Positions 6,828 to 14,860 of a stretch of 29,432 bases of DNA are shown here, piece by piece (position 1 is the stretch's first letter; the number at the start of each line of letters is the position of its first letter). Both the position numbers and the translations under genes were made by a program. The notes under the pieces were generated by a model, which was given only the letters and a program-made list of their open reading frames with translations, had not been told where the DNA came from and made no database searches. Source of the DNA: Muribaculaceae bacterium (GTDB lineage Bacteria > Bacteroidota > Bacteroidia > Bacteroidales > Muribaculaceae); assembly GCA_009775125.1 (NCBI GenBank), contig VSPD01000036.1:1-29432 (forward strand), in the 5' to 3' direction.

Positions 6828-8807
6828 ATGAAACAGGCACACAAAATAATAACGGCGATATTGGCCGTGATACTCGGCACGCTGGCCATGGCGGCCCAGC
6901 CGAAGAGCAATGTGACATGGACAACGTCTGTTGATGTCGACAGCCGGGGCGAAGGAGCCGTGACATGGACAGCGCGGTTTGAACCGGGCTGGCATATCTA
7001 CGGGCTCACAATGCCTGAAATCAAAGATATGCCCACATACCCGACACGCTTCACTGTGCAACCGGCCGATGGCGTGACGCTCGTAGGCGAAGTAGAGACA
7101 TCTCGTCCGGCCGAAACTCACTTCGACCCGGTCATGTCGCTTGAACTGCCCATGTGGGAAGGAGAGCCTGTGACTTTCACGCAAAAAATACGTCTTGCGT
7201 CGCCCGAGCTCAGCACCGAGCTGTCAGGCTCGATTGAATATATGGCTTGCTCCAACAAGGCATGCACGCCTCCGGCCACAGAGAATTTCAGCCTGCAAAT
7301 CGGCGACCCGTCAAAAATAGAGACACCGGTGTCAGAAGACAAGCGCGAGACCGCCACCGTGACGCATCAAGCCCCGTCTGCCGAGGAAGCGGACTGGTGG
7401 GCTCCGGTAGAGCCGGACACGAACACGGCATCGGCATCCGGCACATCATCATGGTGGATGATTTTTGCCATAGGATTTTTAGGCGGATTGCTCGCCCTGC
7501 TCACACCCTGCGTGTGGCCTATGATACCGATGACGGTGAGCTTTTTTCTGAAAACGTCCAAACAGCGGTCGAAGGCCATAACCAACGCCGTAATATACGG
7601 GCTGAGCATCGTCGTTATCTTCCTTATCCTCGGCATCGGCATAACGCTGTGCTTCGGAGCGGGCAAGCTAAACGAAATTGCCACCTCCGCCGTGTTCAAT
7701 ATTATTTTCTTCCTGCTTCTCGTAGTGTTTGCAATATCGTTCTTCGGAGCGTTCGAGATAAAACTGCCGTCGCGATGGGCCAACGCCATGGATAATAAGG
7801 CGGAAACCACCTCGGGACTTGTGAGCATATTCTTCATGGCCTTCACTCTGGTGCTGGTATCTTTCTCTTGCACCGGCCCGATTATAGGCACCCTCCTCGT
7901 TGAAGCCGCCTCGCAGGGCGCAATCATAGGCCCGGCTGTGGGCATGGGCGGTTTTGCCCTCGGGCTTGCTCTGCCGTTTGCCCTTTTCGCAATATTCCCG
8001 TCGTTTTTGCAAGCTATGCCAAAATCGGGCGGATGGCTCAACTCCGTAAAAGTAGTGCTTGGCTTCATTGAATTGATTCTCTCTCTGAAATTCCTTTCCG
8101 TCGCCGACCTTGCCTATGGCTGGCGCATACTTGACCGCGAGGTATTCGTGGCAATATGGATAGTGCTGTTCATCCTCCTGGGCATGTATCTGCTCGGCAA
8201 ACTGCGCTTCGCCCACGACGACAAAAAAGACCACACATCGGTAAGCGGCCTGTTCCTTGGCGTGGCGTCGCTGTCGTTTGCAGTTTACCTGCTTCCCGGC
8301 CTGTGGGGAGCCCCGCTCAAATCCATCTCGGCTTTTGCCCCGCCGCTCACCACTCAGGATTTCAACCTTTACGGCGGCGTACATCAGGAATTCGACGACT
8401 ATGACCAAGGCATGGCATACGCTCGCGAACACGGCAAGCCCGTGATGCTCGATTTCACCGGCTACGGCTGTGTCAACTGCCGCAAGATGGAAATGGCCGT
8501 GTTCGACACGCCCGACGTAAGGTCGATTCTCGACAACGATTATGTCGTGATTAAGCTTCATGTCGACGACAAGACCGCCCTTGCCTCGCCATACAAGGTC
8601 GAAGAATATGGCAAAGCCACAGAAATACGCACTGTCGGCGACAAATGGAGCTATCTTCAGCGTCATAAGTTTGGCATAAACCAACAGCCTTACTATATGC
8701 TTCTCGACAACGAAGGCAAACCGTTGGGCTCATCCCGCGACTACGACGAGAACGTTGCGGCCTTCGTCAAGTGGCTCAACGACGGCAAAACTGAATACAA
8801 CAAATAG
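6828..8807 (+). CDS. dsbD: Thiol:disulfide interchange protein DsbD
   Basis: This inner-membrane protein carries reducing electrons from cytoplasmic thioredoxin to the periplasm. The 659-residue product has all three parts. A signal peptide and periplasmic alpha domain carry GWHIYG at 55-60 and Cys141/Cys146. A membrane domain from about 210 to 500 has its redox pair at Cys228 (TPCVWP) and Cys348 (SFSCTGP). A C-terminal thioredoxin-like domain has CVNC at 548-551. All redox cysteines expected for the family are present. It follows the stand-alone alpha-like protein and precedes mazG by two bases. Confidence 0.95.
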   Translation: MKQAHKIITAILAVILGTLAMAAQPKSNVTWTTSVDVDSRGEGAVTWTARFEPGWHIYGLTMPEIKDMPTYPTRFTVQPADGVTLVGEVETSRPAETHFDPVMSLELPMWEGEPVTFTQKIRLASPELSTELSGSIEYMACSNKACTPPATENFSLQIGDPSKIETPVSEDKRETATVTHQAPSAEEADWWAPVEPDTNTASASGTSSWWMIFAIGFLGGLLALLTPCVWPMIPMTVSFFLKTSKQRSKAITNAVIYGLSIVVIFLILGIGITLCFGAGKLNEIATSAVFNIIFFLLLVVFAISFFGAFEIKLPSRWANAMDNKAETTSGLVSIFFMAFTLVLVSFSCTGPIIGTLLVEAASQGAIIGPAVGMGGFALGLALPFALFAIFPSFLQAMPKSGGWLNSVKVVLGFIELILSLKFLSVADLAYGWRILDREVFVAIWIVLFILLGMYLLGKLRFAHDDKKDHTSVSGLFLGVASLSFAVYLLPGLWGAPLKSISAFAPPLTTQDFNLYGGVHQEFDDYDQGMAYAREHGKPVMLDFTGYGCVNCRKMEMAVFDTPDVRSILDNDYVVIKLHVDDKTALASPYKVEEYGKATEIRTVGDKWSYLQRHKFGINQQPYYMLLDNEGKPLGSSRDYDENVAAFVKWLNDGKTEYNK

Positions 8808-8809
8808 AC

Positions 8810-9601
8810 ATGTACAAGAATCACACCCGTGAAGAAAAGATAGAAGCACTTGGCCGCGTCATCGACACGCTCGACATCTTGCGCGTGCAGTGCCCCTGGG
8901 ACGCCAAGCAGACCAACGAGTCGCTGCGCCCCAACACCATCGAGGAAACTTACGAACTGGCACAGGCGCTTCTCGACAACGATGACGCCAACATATGCAA
9001 GGAACTCGGCGACGTGCTGCTTCATGTGCTTTTCTACTCGAAAATAGGCTCGGAAAAAGAACAATTCGACATTGCCGATGTCGCCGACCGCCTGAACGAG
9101 AAACTCATATTCCGCCACCCCCACATCTTTGGCGATGTGAAGGTGAACGATGCTCACGATGTGGAACAAAACTGGGAGCAAATAAAACTGCGCGAGAAAG
9201 GCGGCAACCGCACGGTGCTTGCCGGCGTCCCCGACGCGCTCCCCGCGCTTGTCAAGGCTTTCCGTATCCAGGAAAAGGCCGCCAACGCCGGTTTCGATTG
9301 GGAAAAGCCCGAAGACGTATGGGAGAAAGTGGCGGAGGAAACTTCGGAAGTGGGCGCGGAAATAGCCTCGGGCGACCGCGACGCTCTTGAAGCGGAATTC
9401 GGCGATTTGCTTTTCGCCGTGATAAACGCCGCCCGCCTCTACAAAATAAATCCGGAAAATGCCCTCGAACGCACAAACCGCAAATTTATCTCCCGCTTCA
9501 ACTTCATCGAGAGCCAAGCCGCAGCGCAGGGCCGCAAAATCGGCGAACTTACACTCGACGAGATGGAAGCCCTGTGGCAACAGGCAAAACTGAATAAATA
9601 G
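8810..9601 (+). CDS. mazG: Nucleoside triphosphate pyrophosphohydrolase MazG
   Basis: This 263-residue enzyme hydrolyses (d)NTPs to the monophosphate and pyrophosphate, clearing unwanted nucleotides. It shows the two tandem MazG domains. The first has CPWDAKQTNESL followed by the metal-binding EETYEL and ELGDVLLHV segments. The second has EETSEVGAEI and EFGDLLFAV, with acidic residues kept in both. The length matches the housekeeping MazG of E. coli. The ATG lies two bases after the dsbD stop, so it is probably in the same transcript, though a functional link to DsbD is not evident. Confidence 0.94.
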   Translation: MYKNHTREEKIEALGRVIDTLDILRVQCPWDAKQTNESLRPNTIEETYELAQALLDNDDANICKELGDVLLHVLFYSKIGSEKEQFDIADVADRLNEKLIFRHPHIFGDVKVNDAHDVEQNWEQIKLREKGGNRTVLAGVPDALPALVKAFRIQEKAANAGFDWEKPEDVWEKVAEETSEVGAEIASGDRDALEAEFGDLLFAVINAARLYKINPENALERTNRKFISRFNFIESQAAAQGRKIGELTLDEMEALWQQAKLNK

Positions 9602-9620
9602 GCATACAATCAAACGCTTT

Positions 9621-9693
9621 CAATCGATTGGTCCGGAAAACACGCGCCAATCGATTGAATTTGCGTTATAACCAATCAAGCATCACGCAAATT
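9621..9693. promoter_or_regulatory. Twin palindromes and start-codon inverted repeat before topB
   Basis: The 10-base palindrome CAATCGATTG occurs twice (9621-9630 and 9648-9657), centres 27 bases apart. The flanking G and C extend them into an 11-base inverted repeat (9621-9631 with 9647-9657). A second inverted repeat, AATTTGCGT (9658-9666) with ACGCAAATT (9685-9693), covers the first two bases of the topB TTG start. It could be an operator, an mRNA hairpin limiting translation, or a weak terminator of mazG. No consensus promoter was seen here. Confidence 0.5.
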
Positions 9694-11512
9694 GATTCTC
9701 TGCATAACAGAAAAGCCGTCAGTGGCAAAAGACATAGCATCGATTCTCGGCGCAAATGTGCGTCGGGAAGGCTTCTATGAGGGCTCGGCAGACTGCCCCT
9801 ATAAAGTGACATGGACATTCGGCCACCTGTGCTGCCTCAAAGAGCCGCAGGACTATACCGATATGTGGAAACGCTGGTCGCTGGGCTCCCTGCCGATGAT
9901 TCCCCCGAAATTCGGAATAAAACTTATCGATGACAAAGGCATCGAACGCCAGTTCCGCGTCATCGAGACTCTGATAAGCGAGGCCGCAGAGGTAATAAAC
10001 TGCGGCGATGCCGGCCAGGAAGGAGAGTTAATCCAGCGATGGGTGATGCAAAAAGCCGGAATCAAATGCCCTGTGAGAAGGCTATGGATATCATCGCTCA
10101 CCGACGAATCGATAAGAAAAGGCTTTTCCGAGCTTAAACCGCAGGCCGATTTCGACAACCTCTACCTCGCCGGCCTGTCACGAGCCATCGGCGACTGGCT
10201 TCTGGGCATGAATGCCACCCGCCTGTTCACCATAAAATACTCCGGTCCGGGAAAAGTGCTGTCTATCGGACGAGTCCAGACCCCCACGCTTGCATTGATC
10301 GTGCAGCGACATTTCGAGATAGCCAACTTCAAGCCCGAGGACTCCTGGGAGCTGCGCACCGTCTACCGCGACGTGACATTCATCTCCACCGGCGACCGTT
10401 TCTCAACCGAAGAGGCCTGCGTGGCCGAAATCGGACGCCTGGCCCCGCTCCCACTCTCCGTGACAGACGTAACAAAGAAAAAAGGCCGCGAGGCGCCTCC
10501 CAGGCTTTTCGACCTCACGACATTGCAAGTCGAATGCAACAAAAAATGGGGATGGAGCGCCGATGAGACACTTCGCCTCATACAGTCGTTATACGAGAAA
10601 AAAGTAACCACATACCCACGCGTCGACACTACATATCTCACCGACGACATATACAAAAAAGTACCCGACATCCTGCGCCGCATGACACCATATGCCCCGC
10701 AGACCGCCCCCGTGCTTGCACTGCCGAAACTGCCCAAAAGCAAAAAAGTATTCGACAACTCGAAAGTAACCGACCACCACGCCATAATACCTACCGGACA
10801 ATTACCCGACATGCTCGTAGGCGACGAGCGCAAGCTATACCACCTTATAGCTATGCGATTTATCGCCGCATTCTACCCAGACTGCATTTTCGAACAAACC
10901 ACAGTGCTTGCCAAAGTCGACGACACAGAGTTCAAGGCAACAGGCAAAGTCATAACCGACCCCGGATGGCGCGTGCTGTATAACAAGAAAAACAATAATG
11001 CCTCCGAATCTGAAAACCCCGAAGCGGAATCAGACTCAAAACTCCTGCCCCCGATGCGCAAAGGCGAAGGAGGCCCACACACACCTTGCTTCGCGAAAAA
11101 AACATCCCAACCGCCCAAGCACTATAACGAAGGCACACTTCTTCGCGCGATGGAATCAGCCGGCAGGACCGTCGACGACGAACAGCTGCGCGAGGCCATG
11201 AAAGAAAACGGCATAGGCCGCCCTTCCACACGTGCCGCAATTATCGAGACACTGTTCAAGCGCAAATATATAATTAGAAAAAACAAAAATATTCTCGCCA
11301 CCGAAGCCGGCATCAACCTTATAAAAATAATAAATGAGGAACTGCTCAAATCGGCAAAACTCACCGGAATATGGGAAAACAAACTCCGCAGGATAGAGCG
11401 CGGCCAATACTCTCCCGGCGAATTCATCTCCGAACTTAAAGCCATGATCTCACAAATTGTGATAAACGTGCTTTCCGACAATTCCGGCATAAAAATAAAC
11501 ACATCCGAATAG
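9692..11512 (+). CDS. topB: DNA topoisomerase III (type IA), TTG start
   Basis: This enzyme passes and decatenates single DNA strands, acting at replication and recombination intermediates. The 606-residue product opens with the family's LCITEKPSVAKDIA Toprim segment. It has the catalytic tyrosine in TYPRVDTTYL at residue 308 and the late ENGIGRPSTRAAII motif. It ends without an obvious C-terminal zinc-ribbon tail and is somewhat shorter than E. coli TopB. The start must be TTG at 9692: the frame has no ATG, GTG or other TTG back to the TGA at 9656-9658, and starting later would remove the Toprim strand. The start lies in an inverted repeat. Confidence 0.93.
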   Translation: MILCITEKPSVAKDIASILGANVRREGFYEGSADCPYKVTWTFGHLCCLKEPQDYTDMWKRWSLGSLPMIPPKFGIKLIDDKGIERQFRVIETLISEAAEVINCGDAGQEGELIQRWVMQKAGIKCPVRRLWISSLTDESIRKGFSELKPQADFDNLYLAGLSRAIGDWLLGMNATRLFTIKYSGPGKVLSIGRVQTPTLALIVQRHFEIANFKPEDSWELRTVYRDVTFISTGDRFSTEEACVAEIGRLAPLPLSVTDVTKKKGREAPPRLFDLTTLQVECNKKWGWSADETLRLIQSLYEKKVTTYPRVDTTYLTDDIYKKVPDILRRMTPYAPQTAPVLALPKLPKSKKVFDNSKVTDHHAIIPTGQLPDMLVGDERKLYHLIAMRFIAAFYPDCIFEQTTVLAKVDDTEFKATGKVITDPGWRVLYNKKNNNASESENPEAESDSKLLPPMRKGEGGPHTPCFAKKTSQPPKHYNEGTLLRAMESAGRTVDDEQLREAMKENGIGRPSTRAAIIETLFKRKYIIRKNKNILATEAGINLIKIINEELLKSAKLTGIWENKLRRIERGQYSPGEFISELKAMISQIVINVLSDNSGIKINTSE

Positions 11513-11557
11513 AAATATATAAAACACTAATTATCAATAGATTAAAAACCATATCTG

Positions 11558-11576
11558 TATTTTTTTGAAAAAAATA
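11558..11576. promoter_or_regulatory. A/T palindrome upstream of the tRNA-tuf promoter
   Basis: TA, seven T, a central G, seven A and TA form a perfect odd palindrome that ends ten bases before the -33 element at 11587. Such A/T tracts at this position resemble an UP element stimulating a strong stable-RNA promoter. It could equally be the terminator of topB, which ends at 11512. Confidence 0.4.
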
Positions 11577-11586
11577 TGACAAAAAA

Positions 11587-11618
11587 TTTGGTGGGATGAA
11601 AAATTTGCTATAACTTTG
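11587..11618 (+). promoter_or_regulatory. Strong Bacteroidetes promoter of the tRNA-tuf cluster
   Basis: TTTG at 11587-11590 and TAACTTTG at 11611-11618 match the consensus with a 20-base spacer. The first tRNA starts 53 bases downstream. This is the best promoter match in the window and probably drives the four tRNAs and tuf, perhaps reaching the ribosomal protein genes. Confidence 0.8.
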
Positions 11619-11671
11619 CAATCGCAAATGAGAGCCACAGACTCTCAAAATGCAGAGAATATTGAAAATAT

Positions 11672-11745
11672 GCCTCTTTAGCTCAGTTGGCCAGAGCACG
11701 TGATTTGTAATCTCGGGGTCGTTGGTTCGAATCCGACAAGAGGCT
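11672..11745 (+). tRNA. tRNA-Thr (anticodon TGT)
   Basis: Acceptor strands GCCTCTT and AAGAGGC pair perfectly. The D-stem GCTC/GAGC and T-loop TTCGAAT are canonical, and the anticodon loop TTTGTAA gives TGT. The anticodon stem has one T-T mismatch (third pair). The CCA end is not encoded. First of four clustered tRNAs. Confidence 0.95.
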
Positions 11746-11771
11746 CAATTAAGCTATAAAATTCCTTTTAA

Positions 11772-11854
11772 GGGCGTGTTCCAGAGCGGCCAAATGGGGC
11801 AGACTGTAAATCTGCTGTCTTTCGACTTCGGTGGTTCGAATCCATCCGCGCCCA
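11772..11854 (+). tRNA. tRNA-Tyr (anticodon GTA)
   Basis: This is a class II tRNA with a long variable arm. Acceptor strands GGGCGTG and CGCGCCC pair (one G-T). The anticodon arm GCAGACTGTAAATCTGC carries GTA, and the T-loop is TTCGAAT. No encoded CCA. Confidence 0.95.
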
Positions 11855-11863
11855 CAAACAATT

Positions 11864-11936
11864 GCGGAAGTAGCTCAGTTGATAGAGCATCAGCCTTCCA
11901 AGCTGAGGGTCGCGAGTTTGAGCCTCGTCTTCCGCT
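11864..11936 (+). tRNA. tRNA-Gly (anticodon TCC)
   Basis: The acceptor GCGGAAG/CTTCCGC is perfect and the anticodon loop CTTCCAA gives TCC. The T-loop TTTGAGC has T instead of the near-universal C56, and the D-loop has A at position 19 instead of G19, so the 19-56 tertiary pair appears to be A-U. No encoded CCA. Confidence 0.94.
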
Positions 11937-11971
11937 CTATTTTTATGGAGTTACATTCCATAATTCAAATT

Positions 11972-12043
<72 letters not shown>

Positions 12044-12151
12044 CAAATCTTTAATAACGATAGCCTCGATAGTGCTTTGTCGCTACCGCGGTTGCTGTCT
12101 AAAAGATACAACAACTAAGTCAATCATTAACAATCGCAAATAAACCATCCT

Positions 12152-13336
12152 ATGGCTAAAGAGAAATTCGAAAGAACCAAACCCCACGTCAATATTGGCA
12201 CAATCGGCCACGTTGACCACGGTAAAACCACCCTTACAGCAGCCATCACCACCGTGCTCGCTAAAAAGGGCCTTTCCGAAGTGAAATCGTTCGACCAGAT
12301 CGACAACGCTCCCGAAGAAAAGGAACGTGGTATTACAATCAACACAGCCCACGTAGAATACGAAACAGCCAACCGCCACTACGCTCACGTTGACTGCCCC
12401 GGACACGCCGACTACGTTAAGAACATGGTTACCGGTGCTGCTCAGATGGACGGTGCTATCATCGTAGTTGCCGCTACCGACGGTGCAATGCCCCAGACCC
12501 GCGAGCACATCCTTCTCGCCCGTCAGGTGAACGTTCCCCGTATCGTTGTATTCCTCAACAAATGCGACATGGTTGACGATGCCGAAATGCTCGAATTCGT
12601 CGAAATGGATATGCGCGACCTTCTCTCGGCCTACGAATACGATGGTGACAACACCCCCGTAATCCGCGGTTCCGCACTCGGCGCCCTCAACGGCGAACCC
12701 GAATGGGAAGAAAAAGTTATGGAGCTCATGGAAGCCGTCGACAACTGGATTCCCCTGCCTCCCCGCGACGTTGACAAACCCTTCCTTATGCCTGTTGAAG
12801 ACGTCTTCACCATCACAGGTCGTGGTACTGTTGCCACCGGCCGTATCGAGACCGGCGTCGTAAAAGTAGGTGACGAAGTACAAATCATGGGTCTTGGCGC
12901 AGCTCTCAAATCCACCGTTACCGGTGTTGAAATGTTCCGCAAGCTCCTCGACCAAGGCGAAGCCGGCGACAACGTAGGTCTTCTCCTCCGTGGTATCGAC
13001 AAGAAAGACGTTAAACGCGGTATGGTAATCTGCCACCCCGGTATCGTTAAGCCCCACTCCAAATTCAAGGCTTCTGTCTATATCCTCAAAAAAGAAGAAG
13101 GCGGCCGTCACACTCCGTTCCACAACCACTACCGTCCCCAGTTCTACATCCGTACACTCGACGTAACCGGTGAAATCACCCTCCCCGAAGGTACTGAAAT
13201 GGTAATGCCCGGCGACCACGTAGAAATTATCGTCGAACTTATCAACCCCGTAGCCTGCGACCAGGGTCTTCGCTTCGCTATCCGCGAAGGTGGCCGCACC
13301 GTTGGTTCCGGTCAGATCACCGAAATCCTCGACTAA
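12152..13336 (+). CDS. tuf: Elongation factor Tu
   Basis: This GTPase delivers aminoacyl-tRNA to the ribosomal A site. The 394-residue product has the G1 loop GHVDHGKT at residues 19-26, the RGITINTAHVEY switch region, DCPGHADY, NKCDMVDD and the two beta-barrel domains. The length is normal. It follows the four tRNAs, after a 108-base untranslated spacer from 12044 in which I see no further gene. It precedes tRNA-Trp and secE, the arrangement seen at tufB of E. coli. Synonymous codon choice is strongly restricted, as expected for a very highly expressed gene; this produces a long antisense frame that is not a gene. Confidence 0.98.
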   Translation: MAKEKFERTKPHVNIGTIGHVDHGKTTLTAAITTVLAKKGLSEVKSFDQIDNAPEEKERGITINTAHVEYETANRHYAHVDCPGHADYVKNMVTGAAQMDGAIIVVAATDGAMPQTREHILLARQVNVPRIVVFLNKCDMVDDAEMLEFVEMDMRDLLSAYEYDGDNTPVIRGSALGALNGEPEWEEKVMELMEAVDNWIPLPPRDVDKPFLMPVEDVFTITGRGTVATGRIETGVVKVGDEVQIMGLGAALKSTVTGVEMFRKLLDQGEAGDNVGLLLRGIDKKDVKRGMVICHPGIVKPHSKFKASVYILKKEEGGRHTPFHNHYRPQFYIRTLDVTGEITLPEGTEMVMPGDHVEIIVELINPVACDQGLRFAIREGGRTVGSGQITEILD

Positions 13337-13370
13337 TATCGCAGCCATAGGCTGAAAGATAAATAAAAAC

Positions 13371-13397
13371 AGGGGGCATTCGTCCCGGATGCCCCCT
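13371..13397 (+). terminator. GC-rich hairpin between tuf and tRNA-Trp
   Basis: AGGGGGCAT (13371-13379) pairs with ATGCCCCCT (13389-13397), a 9-base stem with a 9-base loop. No T-tract follows and tRNA-Trp begins six bases later. It may be a weak terminator, a processing signal, or protection for the tuf mRNA 3' end. Confidence 0.5.
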
Positions 13398-13402
13398 AAC
13401 AT

Positions 13403-13475
13403 ACGGGAATAGCTCAGTCGGTAGAGCACTGGTCTCCAAAACCAGGTGTCGGGAGTTCGAGCCTCTCTTCCCGTG
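13403..13475 (+). tRNA. tRNA-Trp (anticodon CCA)
   Basis: Acceptor strands ACGGGAA and TTCCCGT pair perfectly. The anticodon stem CTGGT/ACCAG encloses CTCCAAA, anticodon CCA. The T-loop is TTCGAGC. It lies between tuf and secE, 15 bases before the secE ATG, so it must be cut from the same transcript as secE and nusG. Confidence 0.96.
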
Positions 13476-13490
13476 CAAAAAAGAAACAAA

Positions 13491-13688
13491 ATGAAGAAAC
13501 TACAGCTTATTACCAATATCGAGGAGTCTTACGACGAGTTGCGCTACAAAACATCGTGGCCAACAAAAAAACAAGTCGTAAAGTCGGCCATCATCGTCCT
13601 GATTGCTTCCGCCATTATCGCCTTGATAATACTTTTGATGGACCAGATTGTCGACAGATTCATGCACCTCCTTTACAGTTTTCAATAA
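13491..13688 (+). CDS. secE: Preprotein translocase subunit SecE
   Basis: This 65-residue single-span subunit of the SecYEG channel has an amphipathic N-terminal region (ESYDELRYKTSWPTKKQV, the conserved SecE cytoplasmic helix). One transmembrane helix spans about residues 33-50. The length is normal for the short SecE of most bacteria. The ATG at 13491 is used; the frame's extension to 13446 lies inside tRNA-Trp. nusG follows after 44 bases, the usual secE-nusG pairing. Confidence 0.94.
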   Translation: MKKLQLITNIEESYDELRYKTSWPTKKQVVKSAIIVLIASAIIALIILLMDQIVDRFMHLLYSFQ

Positions 13689-13732
13689 TTTTCACAAGTT
13701 CTGAAAAAACGAGTTTTTGAAATAATTGAAAA

Positions 13733-14299
13733 ATGGAAAAGACAGCAAAGACAGAATTGACAAAGGGATGGTACGTTCTTCGTGCCATTTCAGGTAAAGA
13801 AGCCAAAGTAAAAGAATTGCTCGACGGCGTGATTAAAAACACCCCGCTGGGCGATTACGTGTTCCAAGTTCTTATCCCGACAGAAAAAGTTCTCACCGTT
13901 CGCGGTGGAAAAAAAGTGGTAAAAGAACGTAACCTCTATTCCGGTTACGTTTTTGTTGAAGCCATCCTCACGGGAGAAGTTATCTCGGTACTCACAAACA
14001 CCACCAACGTTATCGACTTCCTGCGTGGCCGCGGAAAAGACGCCAAGCCCGAACGCCTCCGTGAATCAGAGGTGATGCGTATGCTCGGCACCGCCGACGA
14101 CCTTCAGGAGCCCGGCGACGACGAAATCAACGATTACATGGTCGGCGAGACCGTAAAGGTCAACGAAGGACCGTTCAACGGATTCGCAGGCGTAATCGAA
14201 GACGTGCTTCGCGACAAAAAGAAGCTCAAAGTGGCTGTTAAAATCTTTGGCCGTAAAACTCTGCTCGAGCTCGACAATTGGCAAGTGGAACGGGAATAA
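13733..14299 (+). CDS. nusG: Transcription termination/antitermination factor NusG
   Basis: The 188-residue protein binds RNA polymerase and modulates pausing, Rho-dependent termination and transcription-translation coupling. The N-terminal NGN domain begins GWYVLRAISGKEAKVKELL and contains YSGYVFVEA. The C-terminal KOW domain spans about 137-165 (GETVKVNEGPFNGFAGVIEDV). It sits in its conserved place before rplK. Confidence 0.96.
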   Translation: MEKTAKTELTKGWYVLRAISGKEAKVKELLDGVIKNTPLGDYVFQVLIPTEKVLTVRGGKKVVKERNLYSGYVFVEAILTGEVISVLTNTTNVIDFLRGRGKDAKPERLRESEVMRMLGTADDLQEPGDDEINDYMVGETVKVNEGPFNGFAGVIEDVLRDKKKLKVAVKIFGRKTLLELDNWQVERE

Positions 14300-14303
14300 T
14301 AAA

Positions 14304-14346
14304 TTGTTAAAGGCAGTAGAAGGTTACGCTCTATCACCCTTAACAA
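14304..14346 (+). promoter_or_regulatory. Candidate leader structure (L1 operator?) before rplK
   Basis: TTGTTAAAGG (14304-14313) pairs with CCCTTAACAA (14337-14346) with one mismatch. Inside, TAGA (14317-14320) pairs with TCTA (14330-14333), leaving a CAG/TCA internal loop. In other bacteria ribosomal protein L1 represses the rplK-rplA mRNA through a structured leader here. Assignment as that site is inference from position and shape. Confidence 0.4.
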
Positions 14347-14402
14347 ATAACAAATCCCGAAAGCGAAAGTTTCCATATAATTAACTTTTAGATTTATAAA
14401 CA

Positions 14403-14846
14403 ATGGCAAAAGAAATTGCTGGTCAGATTAAACTGCAGATCAAAGGCGGTGCGGCAAATCCCTCGCCTCCAGTTGGTCCCGCCCTCGGTTCGAAGGGTAT
14501 CAACATCATGGAGTTTTGCAAGCAATTCAATGCCCGCACCCAGGACAAAGCAGGCAAAGTTCTTCCCGTAGTAATCACTTACTACGCCGACAAGAGCTTC
14601 GACTTCATTGTCAAGACCCCTCCGGTTGCCGTGCAACTCAAAGAAGTAGCCAAAATCAAAACTGGCTCCGCACAACCCAACCGTAAGAAAGTGGCCGAAA
14701 TAACCTGGGAGCAGGTAAAGACAATTGCTGCCGACAAAATGCCCGACCTTAACTGCTTTACCATCGAATCCGCTATGCGCATGGTTGCAGGCACAGCCCG
14801 CTCCATGGGTATCACCGTCAAAGGAGAATTCCCCGCCAATAACTAA
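14403..14846 (+). CDS. rplK: Ribosomal protein uL11
   Basis: This 147-residue large-subunit protein binds the GTPase-associated centre of 23S rRNA at the stalk base. It has the conserved N-terminal PPVGPALGSKGINIMEFCKQFNART segment and the C-terminal rRNA-binding domain with TARSMGITV. rplA follows after 14 bases. Confidence 0.97.
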   Translation: MAKEIAGQIKLQIKGGAANPSPPVGPALGSKGINIMEFCKQFNARTQDKAGKVLPVVITYYADKSFDFIVKTPPVAVQLKEVAKIKTGSAQPNRKKVAEITWEQVKTIAADKMPDLNCFTIESAMRMVAGTARSMGITVKGEFPANN

Positions 14847-14860
14847 TAAATTCAATCACG

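Noticed and set aside
12083..13516. 477-codon antisense open frame over tuf
   Set aside because: Restricted codon use in tuf removes stops on the opposite strand. The frame runs through tRNA-Trp and has no recognisable domain.
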